In this document: piece by piece, positions 35,354 to 45,682 of the stretch
Numbering within the stretch: position 1 is the first letter of the stretch
Layout: each line of letters begins with the position of its first letter
NCBI GenBank assembly: GCA_030248295.1
Contig: JASANH010000959.1
Span: 1 to 64,000 of the forward strand
From: Mesodorylaimus sp. YZB2_4
Lineage: Eukaryota > Nematoda > Enoplea > Dorylaimida > Dorylaimidae
Reading direction: 5' to 3'
Length of the DNA: 64,000 nucleotides
The notes under the pieces: model-generated
What the model saw: only the letters and a program-made list of their open reading frames with translations
What the model was told of the DNA's origin: nothing
Database searches by the model: none
Translations under genes and position numbers: made by a program

Positions 35354-36322
35354 ATGAATACCTCGAACAACACGAGTACATACAGTCCAAGCCCACCGCT
35401 TATTCTCCATGCCGCAGGACTCATCATAGTGGGTCTCTTGGGCATTACGAGCAGTTTGACAACAGTTGTGGTCATCGTTGTAAGCAAGCCACTTCGCTCG
35501 CCCTGTTTTACACTGATCGCTGGAGGTGGCATCGGCTCATTGCTCGTTGCTCTCAATTTTCTCTCCAAAGGTATATACAACATCGGATTCCAGCTGGAAA
35601 TTATTCCGCATAAGCTGACTGGTTTGACCTGCCTGCTTGCGCACATATTGGCCCTCGTGGGTGTCACATTCCAAGCCCAAGTTGCCAGCCTAATCGCTAT
35701 CGACAGATTGATCAGTGTCACGGCGCCCGTCAGGTATCGATCGTTTGGCAAAAACTATGCAGTGTACTTGCTTATCGGTTGCGCCATATACAACACTATT
35801 CAATTGGCTACTGCGTTTCTGACAGCTCCTATAAGCTCAATTGTTGTATGCATTGGGTTTCCCAACGGTCTACACCCCATGTTCATGATGGCATTTAGCC
35901 AACTTAACCTGTCCTTCTTTGTGGCAAACATTCTCGCCTATGTGGCCATGATGCTATCGTTTCGATTTCGAAATGCTTTTTCCCCGTCAGCAAACTCAAA
36001 TGTGCAGGATTCGTTTACGAAGCAGCAACTAGCGGTGATGCCCACAGTTAAACTGATGTTGGGCCTGTACTTGCTGACTGGAGTACTGGCAGAGATATTG
36101 ATCACTATTTCAATAAATATATCCCAGGGCAAGGCTTCCCTCGTTATCATTACAATTAGCACGATTATGAAAACGGCCAGCGCTTTGGTTGACGGAACCG
36201 CTCTTTTTTCTAGAAATAAGAAATTTCGTGAGTGTTTCAAAGTGTTGATTAGGACCCGAAAGAAGGCGAAGGTGTCGGCGATTTCGGTGAAGCCCAGTCG
36301 AGGTAGTAAGCAGGGAGTTTGA
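35354..36322 (+). CDS. seven-transmembrane G-protein-coupled receptor, nematode Srsx-type chemoreceptor
   Basis: A single-exon frame of 322 codons from the only in-frame ATG at 35354. The extracellular N-terminus has two N-glycosylation sequons (NTS, NTS). Seven hydrophobic helices follow, at about residues 15-42, 48-73, 88-122 (ending in the DRL motif of SLIAIDRLISV), 133-157, 179-209, 226-255 and 260-285. TM3 and the second extracellular loop each carry a cysteine (LTCLLAHI, IVVCIGF) suited to the usual disulfide. The tail is basic (RNKKFREC, RTRKKAK). DRL in place of DRY and the overall length fit the Srsx family of sensory-neuron chemoreceptors. The TM7 NPxxY motif is not recognisable. 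The last ~70 codons lie inside the right duplication arm and are repeated as a pseudogene at 24645-24898. No defect is seen, so it is probably functional. Confidence 0.85.
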   Translation: MNTSNNTSTYSPSPPLILHAAGLIIVGLLGITSSLTTVVVIVVSKPLRSPCFTLIAGGGIGSLLVALNFLSKGIYNIGFQLEIIPHKLTGLTCLLAHILALVGVTFQAQVASLIAIDRLISVTAPVRYRSFGKNYAVYLLIGCAIYNTIQLATAFLTAPISSIVVCIGFPNGLHPMFMMAFSQLNLSFFVANILAYVAMMLSFRFRNAFSPSANSNVQDSFTKQQLAVMPTVKLMLGLYLLTGVLAEILITISINISQGKASLVIITISTIMKTASALVDGTALFSRNKKFRECFKVLIRTRKKAKVSAISVKPSRGSKQGV

Positions 36323-36753
36323 GAGATCGCATCAGGCGCGGTCAATACGGATTGATCTTTCCAAATGGTCTTAAAAAAACAAAGAAAGTCATGGTTTTCA
36401 GTAAAAGAGGTAGTGCCTCAAAGAGAAAATACATCGTTTTTTCAAAATCAGTTACTTGCCGGATTTGTTTTCAGTCCGATAAGCCCTGATTATAAGATAT
36501 GTATGTTGGTCGTGGGGTACCTATTGTACACCCTCGTTAGGCCACTTCCATTTACGAGTTTGGATGGTGAGCGATTCAAGCAACTATGTTCGTGGAACTT
36601 TTAATAAGTGCATCATATTCATAATTTGCGGCTGTTTGACGATTTATTATCTTTTTATGAAAAGGGATCGAACGAAAAATCAGTTTGCTGTTTCTTTGAT
36701 TGCCTGCGTGCGCATAGTTAGTGTTCTCAAGAATAGTCGACTCTCATATTCCT

Positions 36754-36788
36754 CCCCCCCCCCCCCCCCCCCCACACACACACCCCCA
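36754..36788. repeat. poly-C tract joined to an (ac)n run, absent from the other arm
   Basis: Twenty C are followed by acacacacacccccac. The corresponding left-arm sequence near 24598-24625 has the alternating run but no long tract. Confidence 0.9.
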
Positions 36789-37420
36789 CAGTATCTTCTC
36801 CTACAGTAGTGCTCCTTAATCACCAATTTTTCTCTTTCGATTAAAAAAGCAAAGTGATTCCTGCAAACTTTTAACCATGTTAGTCACGATGCACATGCTT
36901 AGCCACAATTCCCGATGACCGTGCTCGCGCTCGTGCATGTGAGGTGCTCGTGTCTTACGAAAACTGACACCCCATGACGTCATGCCTAGATTTCGGAAAT
37001 CAATACTCTTTTATTTTAATTCTGGAAAGAACATTTTCATTTTAATTAAAATCGTGTAGGCCTCAGGACGGGTGGGAACCAGTTGGAGCTCACAATAGGA
37101 CAATGTCTTGGATTCTCACGAGTAACGTTATGATTACAGCAGCTTTCCTGCTCGCATGTCAAACAAAGGGTCTTTCCGTAAACCTTTTTCTTGAGCGTGC
37201 ACTCAAAGAAATATGTTATTTGTCATAATAAAAGCGATAAATAGCAGGCCGAACGTCAGGTACTTGCAGCACGATCCAAGCAAAGACAATCGAAACTAGC
37301 TTAAGAGGTAGAATTATCGATACGAAAAGTGTACTCTACAATGCGGGGACCAACTCCAGACAATGCGGTGCCAAATCCAAATCAATATTTGTAGCGAAAC
37401 AAATACTTTTGTGGAGACCC
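36780..37420 (-). repeat. repeat e, right-arm copy
   Basis: Reverse complement of 23990-24600 and of 29092-29612 (agtgtactctacaatgcgg, gctttcctgctcgcatgtc, acaccccatgacgtcatgc). Confidence 0.8.
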
Positions 37421-37683
37421 AAGGGCGCGTCCATATCCGACGTCGTTCGCCGCGCGGAGAGGGCAGCACCAGAGTGACAAGAAACAAGGAGGAGGGGGGT
37501 CAAAGGTAAAACCATGTGGTTTTTATACTGGGTATTCTGGCGTTTTCCGTCCCTTTCGAACTTTTCTGCTATATCTTAATTATAGTCTGATGAGCACGAG
37601 GTGCTTTTGGGTAACCTACTAATCATATCTTTGGTCATTATAACGTGGATCGGCCAGACTCGTCGTCAGTTTGTTTGAGAAAG

Positions 37684-37861
37684 CGGCCGCGGCTGTGCAG
37701 CAATTTGGCATTCGTTTCTTTGTATTGCTTGGGAGCGAGTTGCTGGACTCGTCCCGTACTCGATTCCCTGTGATAGAGGTCGGATTGCGAACCATAAACC
37801 CTCGCTGACCTTGCACGCCAGGCCGTGGGTGACTCACCCAGTACTGTCGATGTGCTGGTAG
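37684..37861 (+). repeat. SINE-2, 5' part
   Basis: The head and B-box-like region (gtactcgattccctg, about 37757-37771) match SINE-2 of the left arm. The copy ends abruptly at 37861, where the LINE insertion begins. Confidence 0.75.
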
Positions 37862-39211
37862 CTTTCTTTAAGCCTGGTGTTATGCTGGTATTTTTTTGTT
37901 GGTCAGCTGTTTTCAGATAACGGCACGCCACTTGGCTGGGCCAGGTTTCGGGTCCGCTTTAATCTTCCCCAGACTGAGTGGTTTCACTTTAGGCGGGTTC
38001 TTTCTTCCCTGCCCCCAGAGTGGGAGGCTACTTTGAAGGATTGTTCTCGGGTTCTGGCTGACCTACGGGTATCTGAGGGCTTTTCCGGTCCCCCCGGACC
38101 TCTGTTCTTTAGCCATAAGACTATGTCCCATGTTCCTATTCTTGGAATTAGGTCAAAAACCTTCTATTCCTTGAACGTGGAACTGAGCTCCCAATTTCCT
38201 ACGGCTCAGTCAATTTGGAGGAGAGAGCTAGCGATCCCAGACATCCTCCCCTATTTCCGTCTTCTGTTGCGCCTTCGGCTACCTCCTCAAATGATAAGCT
38301 TCCAATGGAGGTTGTTGCACAGATTGGTTCCTACCGGTCGATACCTTTTTCTTCGGAAAATCTGTACTACGAACATCTGTCAGTGGTGTGAGGAATCTAC
38401 AGACACAATTGAGCATTACTTTTTTGAGTGTGCGCATGTTCGGTCATTTTGGGGGTCTTTTGAAAATCGTTTGCAGCATTGTGTAGTGGAATTTGTTCTA
38501 TCGAGAGACGTTGCCATCCTGGGCTCGACTGACTTGTCACTGCCATTGAATATAATACTTTTGTGGGCACGTTTTTTCATCTATAACTGTAAGCGGAAAA
38601 ATGATCCTCTCAGTTTAGCTCGTTTTGTTGGTACTATTCGGAGTTGGTATAATGTGCTGTTTTTGGTTGCGTACAGATCACATGGTAAGGAGCTTTTCAA
38701 GTGCCAGTGGAAGGACTTTACGCGTCTGTTCATAAATGACACCTGCGCCATTCGTTAGAAGTTCAATCTTGTCGTTGGCCCTGCTGTGTTTTTTTTCGTT
38801 TGTCATCCACCTGCTTTTTGTTGTCTGGTACGCCGCTAACATACAACTATTATTTGGGTACTTGCGATACAAGGGGATCCGACATGAACCGATCTGAGCT
38901 AATATCCCAGGTGCATGTGATAGTGGGAAGCAGTAAAGTGCACTGTCTATTGCAGTCACCGCTTCGGCTGTAACCTACGATGTATCCGCTGTATGATGAT
39001 AACTTGTGCTCAGAGAGGGTAGTGGAGGTGAACCAAGTTGAACGAGTGCTTGAGAAACTGGATAGCATCATCTTTTTTGCTTGCTTTCATGCCTCCTTTG
39101 CTGTTTTGTTGTACGTGTTCCCGCCAAAAATAGGGTTTTTTTTCGCAGGCCGCACTAAAATTCATATATTATGCTTTGACAAGAGTAAAAAAAAAATACA
39201 AAACAAATCAT
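37862..39211 (+). mobile_element. 5'-truncated TX1/L1-like LINE (3' end)
   Basis: It begins inside coding sequence, runs to a stop at 38756-38758, continues with about 430 bp of 3' UTR and ends in an A-rich tail (aaaaaaaaaatacaaaac, 39188-39205). It sits exactly where the two duplication arms lose colinearity (left-arm breakpoints near 22590 and 23526), so it was inserted after the duplication, with loss of about 0.9 kb of arm sequence, or the left arm gained that sequence. Confidence 0.75.
37877..38758 (+). pseudogene. LINE ORF2 C-terminal region with zf-RVT-type cysteine-histidine motif
   Basis: An uninterrupted 290-codon frame without a proper ATG start. Around residues 138-190 it reads FQWRLLHRLVPTGRYLFLRK, then CQWCEESTDTIEHYFFECAH. 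This is the WRLLH...P...L...C..C...ET..HLFFEC pattern of the zf-RVT domain that follows the reverse transcriptase in L1/TX1-type LINEs and plants' LINE-like ORFs; it is thought to assist nucleic-acid binding. The RT and endonuclease are missing through 5' truncation. The frame is intact to its natural end, so the insertion is relatively young compared with the LINEs at 132-4220. Confidence 0.8.
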
Positions 39212-39214
39212 CAT

Positions 39215-41062
39215 CCAAAGTGGTTGACGTTCGCCAGCCAGGTGAGACTATCGTTTCCGACCGCCAGGAACGCTGGTTACACACTAAGTAAATACGGTGT
39301 GGCATAGCTCGAAACTTGGAGACAGCATCTGCATCGTTGAATCAGACCCCTTTACGCACAAGGACTGCATCCACAGGTGAAGCCAAAAACTTGATTAATC
39401 CAATGCTCTCAAGCCATGAGTTATATTCATTGCATATTTTAAACTGCAGAGAATGAATGTACAGGTTGACTTGCTACGCAACAAGGACGGCTTGGACCTT
39501 TAAATGATGGTTACCAAAAGTGGTTTGCACGGTAACCAGCAAATGTTTTACCACACCATGTAAACCATTCCGTAAATGAGACCATGTCCTTTCACATGCA
39601 GGAGCGTAGGGAGCGTTATAGTCATGATCTGGCACAGCATGGTGTCGAAGGCTTTCAGAGCACTCTATATGCTATTGTCAATCGGCCTACCTTAAGCGCG
39701 TCGGGCCTTAGAGCGCTCTCTGGTCTATGTCTAAAGGCTCTCTGGGGGGAGGGGAGAAAATCGAACATATTTATTCGAGATTATACTTTCAGGCCACAAA
39801 ATTGCTGGGGAATGTACGGTAGTTGGGTCTATAACCGTTGGAGCTCAATCTCTTTCGCTTTAGGGGAGCTCAGTTTCTGTTTGTGATTAGTCACATAACA
39901 GAACTTCATGTTAAAATGGACACCACTTTAAAGCTCACTGCCAGCATAAACTTTAGCAACACCACAGTTAGCTCTCTTCATCGCTACAAGAGCTCATAAA
40001 CTTGGTTTCTGCTTTCGAAGTTAGTGTAAACCTGCACGAAGTCGAATCGTCGGTGGGCTTTTCGTAAGAAGCAAACTATGAATTACCTGCAGTTGATTCT
40101 GCTCATTTGTATGGCGTTAGTCATGCTAGGTGCGTTTCATATCTGCACTCTCCTGCACCAGAATTCAAGTTAGGGCCCCAAAACCAACTTTATCCCGAGA
40201 GCTAACCTATTTGAGCGGGTTAGGACTTGATTGTCGTTCGAAACCAAGGCAACCGTGAAGTTTTGATTGAGTATCAGTTTCCATCGCTCTGTGGTATGAA
40301 TTTTTTATTCGTTCCAGAACGGAAAAAAACGAAATGAAAATGAAATGAAGTTTGCAATTAATAGGAGAATGTGGATTCTGCGACTAATGATAACAAATCC
40401 AGTGGCTTGGTGGCGACATGTCCTCTTTGCAATGATGCGCCTTTTCTGTGCTTAATTTCACAAAATTTAGTCAGCCTTGAATAATTGGAGCTGTTTTCAG
40501 TTGTTGCAATTATGTAGGTCGGCTGGTTGAGTTGCAAGCCCATTACATATCCTGGATTTTTCGGTGTCACAGTGAGCCCAACTTCTGCATTTTAGGCCTG
40601 AACTCTTGTGACGCCTGTTGGTGGTATCCACACACTGACCCTGGCAAATGAAAATGTGGACTCTACTCAAATCCACCAGTCGTAAATCGATGATTTTCAA
40701 GCATGCAAGAATTCTCCCAGGGCCATTCTTCTTTGAATGATCAGGATGGACTCTGGCATTTTAGTGAAAGGGATTAGCAACATGGTTATTCTGATTTTTT
40801 GGCAGTAAAATTTAAAAAACTTATCGTGAATACTCTCCACCAGGTTTTTGTTTTGTCTAATGTTTCGGTGAATAAAAATGCGGGCGAATGTTGCTAATTT
40901 ACGCTTTGTTGCAGTTGGTGAATCGATGAACAATGCTTTATTTCAGGTCTGCTTATCATGCTAAACCACCTTTCTTGCAAGGAGATGAGGTGTGAGAAGA
41001 TTAAAAAGTTCCGGCGCATTGTATATTTTCTTGTACCCAAGTGCTCATCAGCACCTTCAGTA
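39215..41062 (+). repeat. family R, copy II
   Basis: Inverse of copy I (20960-22590) and parallel to copies III and IV. Relative to copy I it carries about 165 extra bases at 39425-39590, part of which (taccacaccatg.aaacc) is shared with copy III at 49565. Confidence 0.75.
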
Positions 41063-41219
41063 CGTGCTGCCTTTACATGCGCTCTCTGCCTGGAAGCTAT
41101 CATGGGAAAAATGGAACATATTCATTCTGGATTTCACTTTCAGGCTAGAAAATTGCTCAAAAATGAATCTCTCTGCCAAGTGCAGGTATTTGCTTGAGTA
41201 AGGAGTGAAATGATGATGA

Positions 41220-41715
41220 TTTTCTCGTCTTTTTCTAGCCTCAATGGTTATAAAGGGACGACAGAATTTTAGTTCACCTGATGAAGAACCGTTTTTTTGC
41301 GGTTCGAGAGAGCCAAGGCAAAATGCCACAATCTCAAGACGCCCAAAAAGTTGCTTTAGAAAGACCAGCTTAAAATTGCCATAGATCAAGGGAAATCACC
41401 CTGCGCCTGACAGCGCTGCTGGGAAATATAGACACGAGGGAGTGTCTTAAACTTACTGTATGACTGCCTGTTACTCTTGGCTGGGATACCAAGCTGATTG
41501 TGAAATGACGTGGGACTGTCCTAGGATTTAGGACATGCCTTGGAATTTAGAACTGTAAAACTGCCCCCAGATCCCTACTCAGGAAGGCAGTAGCTTGAAA
41601 TGTTTTCACCAACATTTGACTAAATTCACTTTCTTTCGCTGTCAGAACACTTCCAACGGGTGCAAGAAATTCTGACCTGACCCTGACCTTGACCGACCAG
41701 GTATTGCCCAGGTCG
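41220..41715 (-). repeat. family E, copy 1 (partner 59790-60290)
   Basis: Reverse complement of 59790-60290 (gcgccgctgtcaggcgcag-like run, tcctaggacagtcc, aattcactttctttcgctg). It ends in ctgacctgaccctgacctt, the start of the AGGTCA-rich part. Confidence 0.75.
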
Positions 41716-42680
41716 CTGTACGGTGCTTAGCAGGGGGTTCACTAGGGCGAATTTATCATATCTTTCAGGTTTGGACCTAATAAAAGCCGTCTGGTTGCGG
41801 GGAGCAATTCCTGAACAAAAAATGTCACTTGTTACAGAAGTTACAAGTTTTGGTTTTTGTTGGGGGTCCATTTGAACATAAAAACTTAAAAAAATTTGGA
41901 AATGCGAAAAAATTCTGCAGGATATGACTTGGTGTGAGATTTAACACTTCTTGCACATTTTGAAAGCTGTCTCTGCACAAGAAAAACGATGACAGTTATA
42001 CTTGAAAAATAAAAAGATACTAGAAAACTTATAAAAAAGGCGCGAAATTCAAATTGACTGAAGAACTGACTGAGAAACAGTGTTTATACAGAAAAGGCGT
42101 ATATGAAGAGTGACTGACAATAAAAGCGGACGTTAGAGGGACCGGTTTGCGGAAGCTCGCATCTCTTCCTCATACTTTTGCGAGTTAGGCGCGAAACGGG
42201 GTCGCTGCATGAGCTTCGATAAGCATAATATACAGTAGATACAAGGAAAAGTGAGTCTAAAATTATGTACATGGAAATCATGTAAAAGCAGTAAAAGCAT
42301 GAGACGCACAAGACCTGTAACATCGAACAACTTTTTAACGGCGGGAAATTCAAACTCGAACTGAAACATCATTTTTTAAAGCTACAAAAGCTGCCATGTC
42401 TTAAAAACAGAGCAATATTTTTAACGAAAGCGTTCTTTCTTCGCATTGTTATTAAAAAGCTACCAACCAAACTGCAAAAAGCAGGTTATAATTAACGATA
42501 AGGATGCACTGAAAACGAGATTAAAATGTCATACCGTGAATGGCGGCGTAAAAAAATTGACTAGAGCTCATGCTGCAACATATTTTTTAAAATTGTGGCG
42601 GGAAATTTGGTTTTTTGAATACTGCTTGTCACTCATTATTAAATTTGACTTGGGCGCAACATGTTGAAAGTCAATGAGAC
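41716..42680 (-). repeat. family D, copy 2
   Basis: Reverse complement of 27490-28600. It joins directly to family E copy 1, a junction not seen in the other D copy. Confidence 0.75.
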
Positions 42681-43113
42681 TGAAATAAAAAGTAGATCTC
42701 AGGACAGAACCTCACAACTTGTAAGGGGGATGTAAGATCTAGTTTGCTGGTGCACTATGATAATGTGATCTGTGTCTGGTGTATCCATGCTACCTTTGCC
42801 TGTTAGGCCTAAGTCAACATCGGGTACAGGTCATGCTGACTGGTTCCTTTGTTTTCTTTTGTTTTGTGACTTGCACTCATAACCTCCTGCTGGTATCCCA
42901 GTCAGTCTTCTCGGTGTAACTCTTGGCGTATGGTGCGGCAGAGTAAATCTATATCAACATCTGACTTGTTGTTAGACTGACGTCTTACATTGGTTTCCTA
43001 TGCCGGTCTCGCAACCTAGCGTGCCGCGTATCCATCTACCAGTCCCCGCCCGTCGCTATTGAGGCTCTGAGAGCTCTATCCGAATCGATTTTCGCTGATT
43101 TTCGACATTTTCA

Positions 43114-44088
43114 ATGGCCGATCCGCCACCCAACGCTGATCCGCAAGTTGACAATGACGACGCAGAACCAGAGACGACGGTTCAAATCATAGTCAGCGAC
43201 GGCAACGATCCCGAGATGGTCCAGCAACCAGTGGCCGACACCGATCAAGCAAGTACGAGCAGCACACGACCACCTCCAGTGTCATATCTCCAGGCCAAGC
43301 AGATCAACGCACACTTGGCATCTTCAAAACAACGAATTGAGCGGGCGTTGAAGGAAGCCGAAGCCTCCAAGAAACTGGCAGAGGAGGCCCGACGTAGCAT
43401 CGAACAACGAGAACAGCAGTGGGCTCAAGATCGATTGAAGACGGCCGCCCTTGAAGCAGAGCTCAAAGCGATGAAGGACACGCTGGCCAAAGCGATAACA
43501 ACCACCCAGGGTAAGCAATCTGATGTTCGCACGTCTGCATTGGGTGGCCAGCAATCCCGGTCCGCGGTCATCCCCGTCTGCCCCGAATACGCCCGTCTCA
43601 ATCCCGACCCGAGAGCCAACGCCCCACCGCAGTCCCAGGAACGGTTCGACCCCCTTGACGTTCCCCCGGTCAAAGTGGTAACCAGTGACTGGTTTTCATG
43701 GTCTCAATTCGAGTGGTACGACAAGATTCGTTTTTGGCGACAATTGCTCTCGGCAGTAACCTTGCAAGTTGTCCCCGAACCTGGTAGCGAAGATGATACC
43801 GAAACGCTCCGGCAGACAGTTTCAACAGCAGCCTACGCCCGAGCTCAGAACGATCTCGGTCCCGAGTTTGGTCCAGAAATCGACCTAATGCAATTTTGGA
43901 TGGACAAGATCACAACGACCTACGCAACGGGTGGTGTCTTTGTTGATTTTTATATAATCGGCGCGCAAAATTCAAAATTCTCGCACTTTTTGATTCGGTC
44001 GTCTGCTGTGAGCTCCGGCGGCTGCTCCTCAAATTATCTCTGCTTAGCGATTTTGATCGTTCTGTTTTTCTTGATTAGGAGTGTATAA
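43114..44088 (+). CDS. acidic/coiled-coil protein of unknown function with a transposon-derived C-terminus
   Basis: An ATG-initiated frame of 324 codons. Residues 1-50 are acidic and proline-rich (DPQVDNDDAEPETTVQ). Residues 60-130 are rich in E, K, R, A and form a probable coiled coil (RIERALKEAEASKKLAEEA, LEAELKAMKDTLAKA). Residues 165-280 contain SDWFSWSQFEWYDKIRFWRQ and are not recognised. From about residue 281 (near 43953) the frame runs through a copy of the TTAA element X, adding about 44 residues with a hydrophobic stretch (LCLAILIVLFFLI). The natural product is therefore broken. GC content is higher than in the flanks. It could be ORF1/gag of a retroelement or the first exon of a host gene. 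No zinc knuckle or LTR is visible. Confidence 0.55.
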   Translation: MADPPPNADPQVDNDDAEPETTVQIIVSDGNDPEMVQQPVADTDQASTSSTRPPPVSYLQAKQINAHLASSKQRIERALKEAEASKKLAEEARRSIEQREQQWAQDRLKTAALEAELKAMKDTLAKAITTTQGKQSDVRTSALGGQQSRSAVIPVCPEYARLNPDPRANAPPQSQERFDPLDVPPVKVVTSDWFSWSQFEWYDKIRFWRQLLSAVTLQVVPEPGSEDDTETLRQTVSTAAYARAQNDLGPEFGPEIDLMQFWMDKITTTYATGGVFVDFYIIGAQNSKFSHFLIRSSAVSSGGCSSNYLCLAILIVLFFLIRSV

Positions 44089-44516
44089 TCAATATTTTCG
44101 TGTACAGAAAGTTTGTGTTGCTAAGCTGCATTGTAATGTAATTAGAAGGCTTATCGTGAGATTCGCGAATTGTGGTGTTATTGCCGTTGCCATCGCCTTA
44201 TTTCGACAATACATATTGCTGATGGTGAGTTCCTCGATCGCTCTTTACTTTCCTTGCAACTTGTATGATGGAATAAAAGTCCTTATGTACTGACTCTCTG
44301 CTTTTTAGGGCTGCAGGATGCGCAAGAAACAGCAACTGTAAAACGGATTCCAGTTCACTTGGACGGTTTTCAGCCATCAGGAACCAGACCGTCAAGCGAG
44401 AAGAGCTCAATCTTAATCATCATTTGGCCTATTACCATGTCGACTCTGTCCTCAATCGATGACAATATGCCCGCTAATGTCTTCGATCAATGCAAAACGA
44501 ACTTTTGGTTGAATAG
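43953..44516 (+). repeat. element X, partial copy 2
   Basis: Matches the inner end of the left inverted repeat and the interior of element X (46190-46740), starting taatcggcgcgcaaaattc. It lacks the palindromic insertion present at 46380-46413 of the main copy. Confidence 0.8.
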
Positions 44517-45293
44517 ACCAGTTCATGGCCTTTTGATGTTCAGGTTCATTGGCTGCCTATGACATTTTTTCTGGACTCGCTTTCTGTCACACCTAGCAAG
44601 TGTGCGCGGTCTCCCAGTGTTCTTGTGCGGCGCTTTTGCGTGCGGTCGGCGAATGAGAACAAAAATTTGACGTTTTCGAGCAAAAGGATTGAACTTGTCT
44701 TTAAGGAATTTTGTTTCCTGCAATGAAAATCAGGTAAGATTGGTCTATTTTAGGGTTATTTTTTCTATGATTGGGTGATTCCGTAAATTTAATTATGTTT
44801 GTTCCGTTCATGCGGAACGTAAAACGAGGATTCTTCTAGGCCCAAAAGGGGGAACGGCATGAATATTCTCAGTGTTTTTAAAGTCTCCGATTTTTATCAT
44901 ACACATGTGTATAACCACTTGAACTTTTGAGCTTTGCATCTATGTCAATCTTGTTCTTTTGTCGTTTCAGGAAATCAAAAATTTTTGGAAACGTGATTTG
45001 GAAATGGAGCCAGGTATAAACTTGTGTGATTGTAATCAGATCGGTATACTAGTATTTTTTTGCATGTCTTATGAATCGTGCGTGCGTACAGCAATACTTG
45101 CTGCTTTTTTAATACGAATAAATTTTATTCTGGTCGATACCATGCCAAGCGAGAACATCTTTATTAGCTTCTCGTTATGAGTATATACACTGAACAATAA
45201 GCAGAAATGTGCGTGCCAAAAGTTTTAGCAACTAACGAAAATTGGGATTTTCGCATCACATTCAGAAAGTTTTTTTTCGGAAAATCCAATTAT
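44517..45293. other. no gene recognised
   Basis: No recognisable coding. Downstream parts of the Harbinger-like transposase (DDE domain) were looked for here on the minus strand and not found. Confidence 0.4.
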
Positions 45294-45503
45294 TTATCCA
45301 AAAATACCAAACAAGCTGCTAAAGCTTTTAACACCGACACGATACGACCAAGCAATGGTTTGGAATGAGTCCCCAGTGGCCAAAAATCGTAACGTTATTG
45401 AAAGGCGTTTTTTCGGCTCAATAGGTTCTCGTGGAGATTTCTTCGCGAGCCAAGGAGTTAACTTTTCAGCCAGTCGCCCAAAAATGACCTCAGACATCAG
45501 ACA
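45294..45503 (-). pseudogene. PIF/Harbinger-like transposase fragment, second block
   Basis: The minus strand reads EVIFGRLAEKLTPWLAKKSP, then REPIEPKKRLSITLRFLATG and DSFQTIAWSYRVG. This matches the conserved L..L...I......REPI.P.ERL.ITLRFLATGDSF..L...FRVG run of Harbinger/HARBI1 transposases. An acceptor-like tttctag lies just upstream (about 45506-45512). The frame ends soon after the motif and the DDE catalytic core is missing. Its N-terminal partner is at 48098-48236, beyond element X. Confidence 0.8.
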
Positions 45504-45682
45504 TGATATCTAGAAAGACTTAAATGCCCGAGGGTAATTGCTGGTTATGGCTGCCCCATCGTTATTAACGCAAGGCCCAAATTCTCAGCTAATGAGGATT
45601 AGGGCCGAGAAGTCATTTGCCTCACACACGTTTTCCTAAGGATAGAGGGATTAGATGCGCCCCATGACGCAGAACTGCTTAA

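Larger units (their letters stand above)
36116..41062 (-). repeat. right arm of the inverted segmental duplication
   Basis: Inverted counterpart of 20933-24898. From its left edge it holds the receptor 3' end, about 370 bp private to this arm, a C tract, repeat e, SINE-2 (cut off), a LINE insertion, and family R copy II. Block order is preserved throughout. The outer edge near 41062 (agcaccttcag) corresponds to the outer edge of the left arm near 20933. Confidence 0.85.

Noticed and set aside
35347-36345. Minus-strand frames opposite the chemoreceptor
   Set aside because: They are antisense shadows of the receptor, with no recognisable domain.
43114-43950. Retroviral-type gag
   Set aside because: No zinc knuckle, protease, polymerase or LTR is visible nearby, so only a possible retroelement ORF1 is noted.
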